The translations under genes and the position numbers were made by a program. This document shows, piece after piece, positions 5,628 through 7,311 of a stretch of 7,311 bases of DNA. Below the pieces are notes generated by a model. The model was given only the letters and a program-made list of their open reading frames with translations, had not been told where the DNA came from and searched no databases. Every line of letters begins with the position of its first letter. Within the stretch, counting starts at the first letter, position 1. This DNA comes from JAIVJN01 sp036732565 (GTDB taxonomy: Bacteria > Acidobacteriota > Vicinamibacteria > Vicinamibacterales > UBA2999). Location of the stretch: the NCBI GenBank assembly GCA_036732565.1, contig DAINCF010000361.1:1-7311 (forward strand), given 5' to 3'.

Positions 5628-6017
5628 GTGATTACGCTTCCCAGGGTAGCGGTGTGGGCGTGCGCCATCTTGTTGGCTGTGGCGTTTGTCTTCGCGGGCT
5701 TTTCGAAACTCGAAGGCCCCTCGGCACTTCGGTGGAGCGAGAGGTTTGTGCATTGGGGCTACCGTGCAAACGCACACCATATCGTCGGAGGGTTGGAAAT
5801 CCTGGGTGGCCTCGGTGTCTTGATTCCCAAGTGGAGACGATCCGCTGCGGCGATCCTGGTCGCCCTCATGATAGGCGCGCTGGGCACGCACGCCGTTCAC
5901 GCCGAATTCTCGCGCCTCATTCCACCACTTGTCCTCGGCGGGCTCGCGTTTCTGATGTACTCGGCACGCCCTCGGCCTGGTGGGGCCAGGGCGCCCGATG
6001 CGCGGAAATCTCTTTAG
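5628..6017 (+). CDS. DoxX family integral membrane protein
   Basis: With the GTG at 5628 the protein has 129 residues. GGAGG at 5616-5620, 7 nt upstream, favours this start over the in-frame ATGs at 5607 and 5565. It has four predicted membrane helices (about 8-24, 51-67, 72-91, 98-112). The first ends in FAGFSKLEG (22-30), a typical DoxX motif, and GGLEILGGLGVL (54-65) lies in the second. DoxX proteins are small inner-membrane proteins; some are quinone-linked oxidoreductase subunits, but most have no assigned reaction, and none can be deduced here. The last 12 or so residues (GGARAPDARKSL) are translated from DNA that is antisense to a truncated ParE gene, so the C-terminal tail was probably created by the junction. 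The divergent winged-helix membrane regulator is a candidate controller. Confidence 0.85.
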   Translation: MITLPRVAVWACAILLAVAFVFAGFSKLEGPSALRWSERFVHWGYRANAHHIVGGLEILGGLGVLIPKWRRSAAAILVALMIGALGTHAVHAEFSRLIPPLVLGGLAFLMYSARPRPGGARAPDARKSL

Positions 6018-6140
6018 TTGGCTGATGCGCTCGACCACCGATTCCGCTACGCGTCGTGCGGAATCAGGACGCTCCAGGGCAATGTAGTTGCAGATCCGTT
6101 CGAGGTCGTCCGCGGCGTCAGTCGTCCAGCGGACGCGCAT
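5985..6140 (-). pseudogene. Truncated ParE/RelE-family toxin, N-terminal 52 residues only
   Basis: From the ATG at 6140 the translation begins MRVRWTTDAADDLERI, continues through CNYIALERPDSARR, and reaches LKRFPRIGRPG at residues 42-52. This is the N-terminal helical hairpin of ParE toxins, which are normally about 95 residues. The conserved C-terminal half (the REL.. strand, the PY..Y strand and the final LR..H.. segment) is absent. Downstream the frame stays open to 5502, but there it is only the antisense of the DoxX gene and does not look like ParE. The ATG overlaps the antitoxin stop by one base (TGATG), the usual translational coupling of these operons. ParE poisons DNA gyrase; without the C-terminal sheet this copy should be inactive. 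The breakpoint is about 5985. Confidence 0.75.
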
Positions 6141-6364
6141 CAGCCGCGATAGCGCCGATCCATCCGAGCGGCGACGTCATCGTGCTCGATCAGCCTGCCT
6201 TCGCGTGCGGCGGTGCGAACCTTCTCGACTTCGCCGCGGAACCACTCGTCGTGGTCCACCGAACTGGCTAACAAGTCGTGCGCCACCTGGTCCGCCGTGC
6301 GGCCAGTCTCCGCCGCGAGCCGGGTCAGTTTCGCTTCGAGTTCGGGCGGAACCTGCAGGTTCAT
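6140..6364 (-). CDS. ParD-like ribbon-helix-helix antitoxin
   Basis: This 74-residue protein opens with a short beta strand, MNLQV, then PPELEAKLTRLAAETG and RTADQVAHDLL, the strand-helix-helix pattern of a ribbon-helix-helix (CopG/Arc-like) DNA-binding domain (residues 1-35). The C-terminal part (WFRGEVEKV at 41-49, GRLIEHDDV at 56-64, ending in RMDRRYRG) is the charged toxin-binding tail seen in ParD-type antitoxins. Such proteins neutralise ParE and repress their own promoter. The stop overlaps the start of the truncated toxin. No Shine-Dalgarno precedes the ATG at 6364; instead a promoter sits so close that the mRNA should begin at the start codon. The gene looks intact although its toxin is broken. 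It may persist as an autorepressor, as an anti-addiction element against related toxins, or simply as a relic. Confidence 0.85.
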   Translation of the reverse strand: MNLQVPPELEAKLTRLAAETGRTADQVAHDLLASSVDHDEWFRGEVEKVRTAAREGRLIEHDDVAARMDRRYRG

Positions 6365-6370
6365 GAAACC

Positions 6371-6399
6371 AGCGTAGGGTCCGTCGACATTCGTGTCAA
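6371..6399 (-). promoter_or_regulatory. Promoter of the antitoxin gene, predicted leaderless
   Basis: On the minus strand TTGACA (6399-6394) is a perfect -35 hexamer. After 17 bp comes TACGCT (6376-6371), a -10 with T, A and final T conserved. Six bases (GGTTTC) separate it from the ATG, so transcription should start at or next to the start codon. A GTCGAC palindrome (6383-6388) lies in the spacer and could be part of an operator for the RHH antitoxin. Confidence 0.6.
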
Positions 6400-6446
6400 C
6401 CGCCGACTTCGCCCGTCATTCCGCTCTCGGCTTGCGCCAGGGCAAG

Positions 6447-6485
6447 TTAGCCACAGGTCCAGACGAGCGTAAAATTGTCCCGATG
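6447..6485 (+). promoter_or_regulatory. Orphan promoter-like element before a four-codon ORF
   Basis: TTAGCC (6447-6452), a 17-bp spacer and TAAAAT (6470-6475, one base from TATAAT) are followed 7 nt later by ATG at 6483. That ATG opens only Met-Thr-Thr-Leu before TGA. The geometry fits a leaderless promoter whose gene body has been lost. The -35 match is poor, so chance cannot be excluded. Confidence 0.3.
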
Positions 6486-6744
6486 ACCACGCTCTGAGGG
6501 TCGCACGACGCAACGCCCCCGACCGTTCTTCAGCGCACTCCTGAATCGCCCCGCGTTGTCACTGCCTGGGCGCCTTCACGATAAGACCCAAGCAATGCCT
6601 TGTCGCGAGGACGGCCATGTTCGATCCGCGAGACGCGTCTATTCGAACCGTCTCTTTGCGACCGGTGGATATTCGGGCGAGACGTCCTCGGTCTTGACCA
6701 TGCAAGTCTCGTCGTTCCAGCGTGACGACATCCCGGCGCGGGGC

Positions 6745-6766
6745 GTCGCGGCGACGGCCGCGCGAC
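6745..6766 (-). terminator. GC-rich hairpin directly after the PQQ dehydrogenase stop
   Basis: GTCGCGGC (6745-6752) can pair with GCCGCGCGAC (6757-6766) around GACG, leaving a two-base bulge. The stem begins at the base after the stop codon 6769-6767. No T tract follows on the minus strand, so it is at best a non-canonical intrinsic terminator or an mRNA 3'-stabilising hairpin. Confidence 0.35.
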
Positions 6767-7311
6767 CTACTTCGGCAGCGCGAACGCGACATATCCGAGC
6801 GGGCCGGGCGGAGTGCCGTACGGCGGCACCTGGTTGCCCGCGGGCAGCCGATCGCCGGCGGCGGGCACCAGCAGATACTGCCGACCGTCGATCGCATACA
6901 TGATCGGTGTGCCGCGGAACGTCCCGCCGTAGTGGCCGGTCCATAGCACCGACCCATTCGCCGTGTCGTAGGCGCGAATCTTGTTGTCGCCGCCAGGCGC
7001 GAAATACAAACCCGTATCGGTCACGACCGCGCCGTTGCGCATCTGCGGCATGCCGGTGCCGGTCATTCCCTTCTCCGCCAGTTCCGGGTCGTCGCCCAGG
7101 CCCACCTGCCACACGATTGCCGGGATGTTGAGGTCGTACTTCGTGATGGTGGTGTACGGCGGCTTCATCCGCTTGCCGATGGTGCCGTACTCGTTGATGG
7201 TGTACTGCGGCGAGTCCTGCACGCCTTCGGGATAGGGCGTGGGGACGGGGGGGCCGGAACGGAGCGCCGGACCGGGACGCGTACGTGCCCCGGCGGAGCC
7301 GACGACCGGTC
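6767..7311 (-). CDS. PQQ-dependent dehydrogenase (glucose/alcohol dehydrogenase-like quinoprotein), C-terminal 180 residues
   Basis: The minus-strand frame is open from the right edge to the TAG at 6769-6767; the N-terminal bulk of the protein is outside the window. Visible in order: a Pro/Gly-rich segment, YGTIGKRMKPPYTTITKYDL (7195-7136), IVWQVGLGDDP (7108-7076), GTGMPQMRNGAVVTDTGLYF (7060-7001), the propeller-blade motif IRAYDTANGSVLW (6982-6944) and GTPIMYAIDGRQYLLV (6910-6863). These are the last blades of the beta-propeller of quinoprotein dehydrogenases of the membrane-bound glucose/quinate type. Such enzymes oxidise sugars or alcohols in the periplasm using PQQ and pass electrons to quinone or cytochrome c. 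The exact substrate cannot be read from this end. The GTG at 7222 is an internal Val, not the start. No related gene lies downstream; a hairpin follows immediately. Confidence 0.9.
   Translation of the reverse strand, partial: PVVGSAGARTRPGPALRSGPPVPTPYPEGVQDSPQYTINEYGTIGKRMKPPYTTITKYDLNIPAIVWQVGLGDDPELAEKGMTGTGMPQMRNGAVVTDTGLYFAPGGDNKIRAYDTANGSVLWTGHYGGTFRGTPIMYAIDGRQYLLVPAAGDRLPAGNQVPPYGTPPGPLGYVAFALPK

Larger units (their letters stand above)
6400..6766. other. 367-bp gap without a convincing gene
   Basis: Open frames here on both strands lack recognisable motifs and overlap each other. The only signals I can support are the promoter-like element near 6447-6475, a weak CTTGC/GCAAG inverted repeat (6431-6446) and the hairpin next to the PQQ dehydrogenase stop. 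A short minus-strand stretch near 6660-6690 reads VSPEYPPVAKR, faintly like the start of a TonB C-terminal domain, but it runs into a stop at once. Confidence 0.5.

Noticed and set aside
5502..6140. 212-codon frame treated as one fusion protein starting with ParE
   Set aside because: Only the first 52 residues look like ParE; the rest is antisense of the DoxX gene, so it is read-through past a breakpoint rather than a real fusion.
6639..6700. VSPEYPPVAKR-like minus-strand peptide resembling the start of a TonB C-terminal domain
   Set aside because: Only about ten residues are suggestive, followed by a stop, and no frame continues the domain; too short to support a pseudogene call.
6559..6957. 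Overlapping minus- and plus-strand frames over the PQQ dehydrogenase 3' end and the following gap
   Set aside because: They are other-frame shadows of the dehydrogenase and show no independent motifs.

Overview
The window is GC-rich and looks like chromosomal DNA of an environmental bacterium, most plausibly Acidobacteriota (Vicinamibacterales-like). That placement is an inference from gene content: a membrane-anchored PknB-type Ser/Thr kinase with a proline-rich tail, two winged-helix regulators of the acidobacterial CadC/OmpR-like style, a DUF885 protein, a DoxX protein and a PQQ dehydrogenase. There are no rRNA, tRNA or CRISPR signatures. Two genes run off the edges: the kinase on the left and the PQQ dehydrogenase on the right. 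Both are read on the minus strand.

Left third (1-2515), a signalling cluster. A Ser/Thr kinase (1161 to beyond 1, minus) lies downstream of a small exported metalloprotease-like protein (1801-1265, minus). Divergent from both is a protein with an N-terminal OmpR-type winged helix and a C-terminal FHA phosphothreonine-binding domain (1871-2515, plus). The 69-bp divergent gap holds a compact set of ATGGCGC half-sites that looks like an operator. The simplest reading is a kinase and phospho-reader transcription factor pair controlling the adjacent secreted hydrolase; this is inferred, not shown.

Middle (2516-5463). A 453-bp gap without a convincing gene contains a degenerate 13-bp tandem repeat (about 2826-2924) ending in a perfect inverted repeat. 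A large DUF885 protein follows (4651-2969, minus), with a strong ribosome binding site and another perfect inverted repeat just upstream. Next to its start is a frameshifted C-terminal scrap of an M16 peptidase (about 4880-4656, minus), then a 159-aa winged-helix protein with one membrane helix and almost no extracytoplasmic domain (5463-4984, minus).

Right third (5464-7311). A DoxX-type four-helix membrane protein (5628-6017, plus) is divergent from the winged-helix membrane regulator. Facing it is a ParD/ParE-type toxin-antitoxin locus: the RHH antitoxin is intact (6364-6140, minus) and is driven by a near-consensus promoter that predicts a leaderless mRNA, but the ParE toxin is cut off after about 52 residues at the DoxX junction. 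A 367-bp gap holds only an orphan promoter-like element. The window ends in the C-terminal portion of a PQQ beta-propeller dehydrogenase (7311-6767, minus), followed by a GC-rich hairpin directly after its stop.

Three truncated genes or remnants (M16, ParE and possibly the winged-helix membrane regulator) between 4650 and 6140 suggest a region eroded by deletions.
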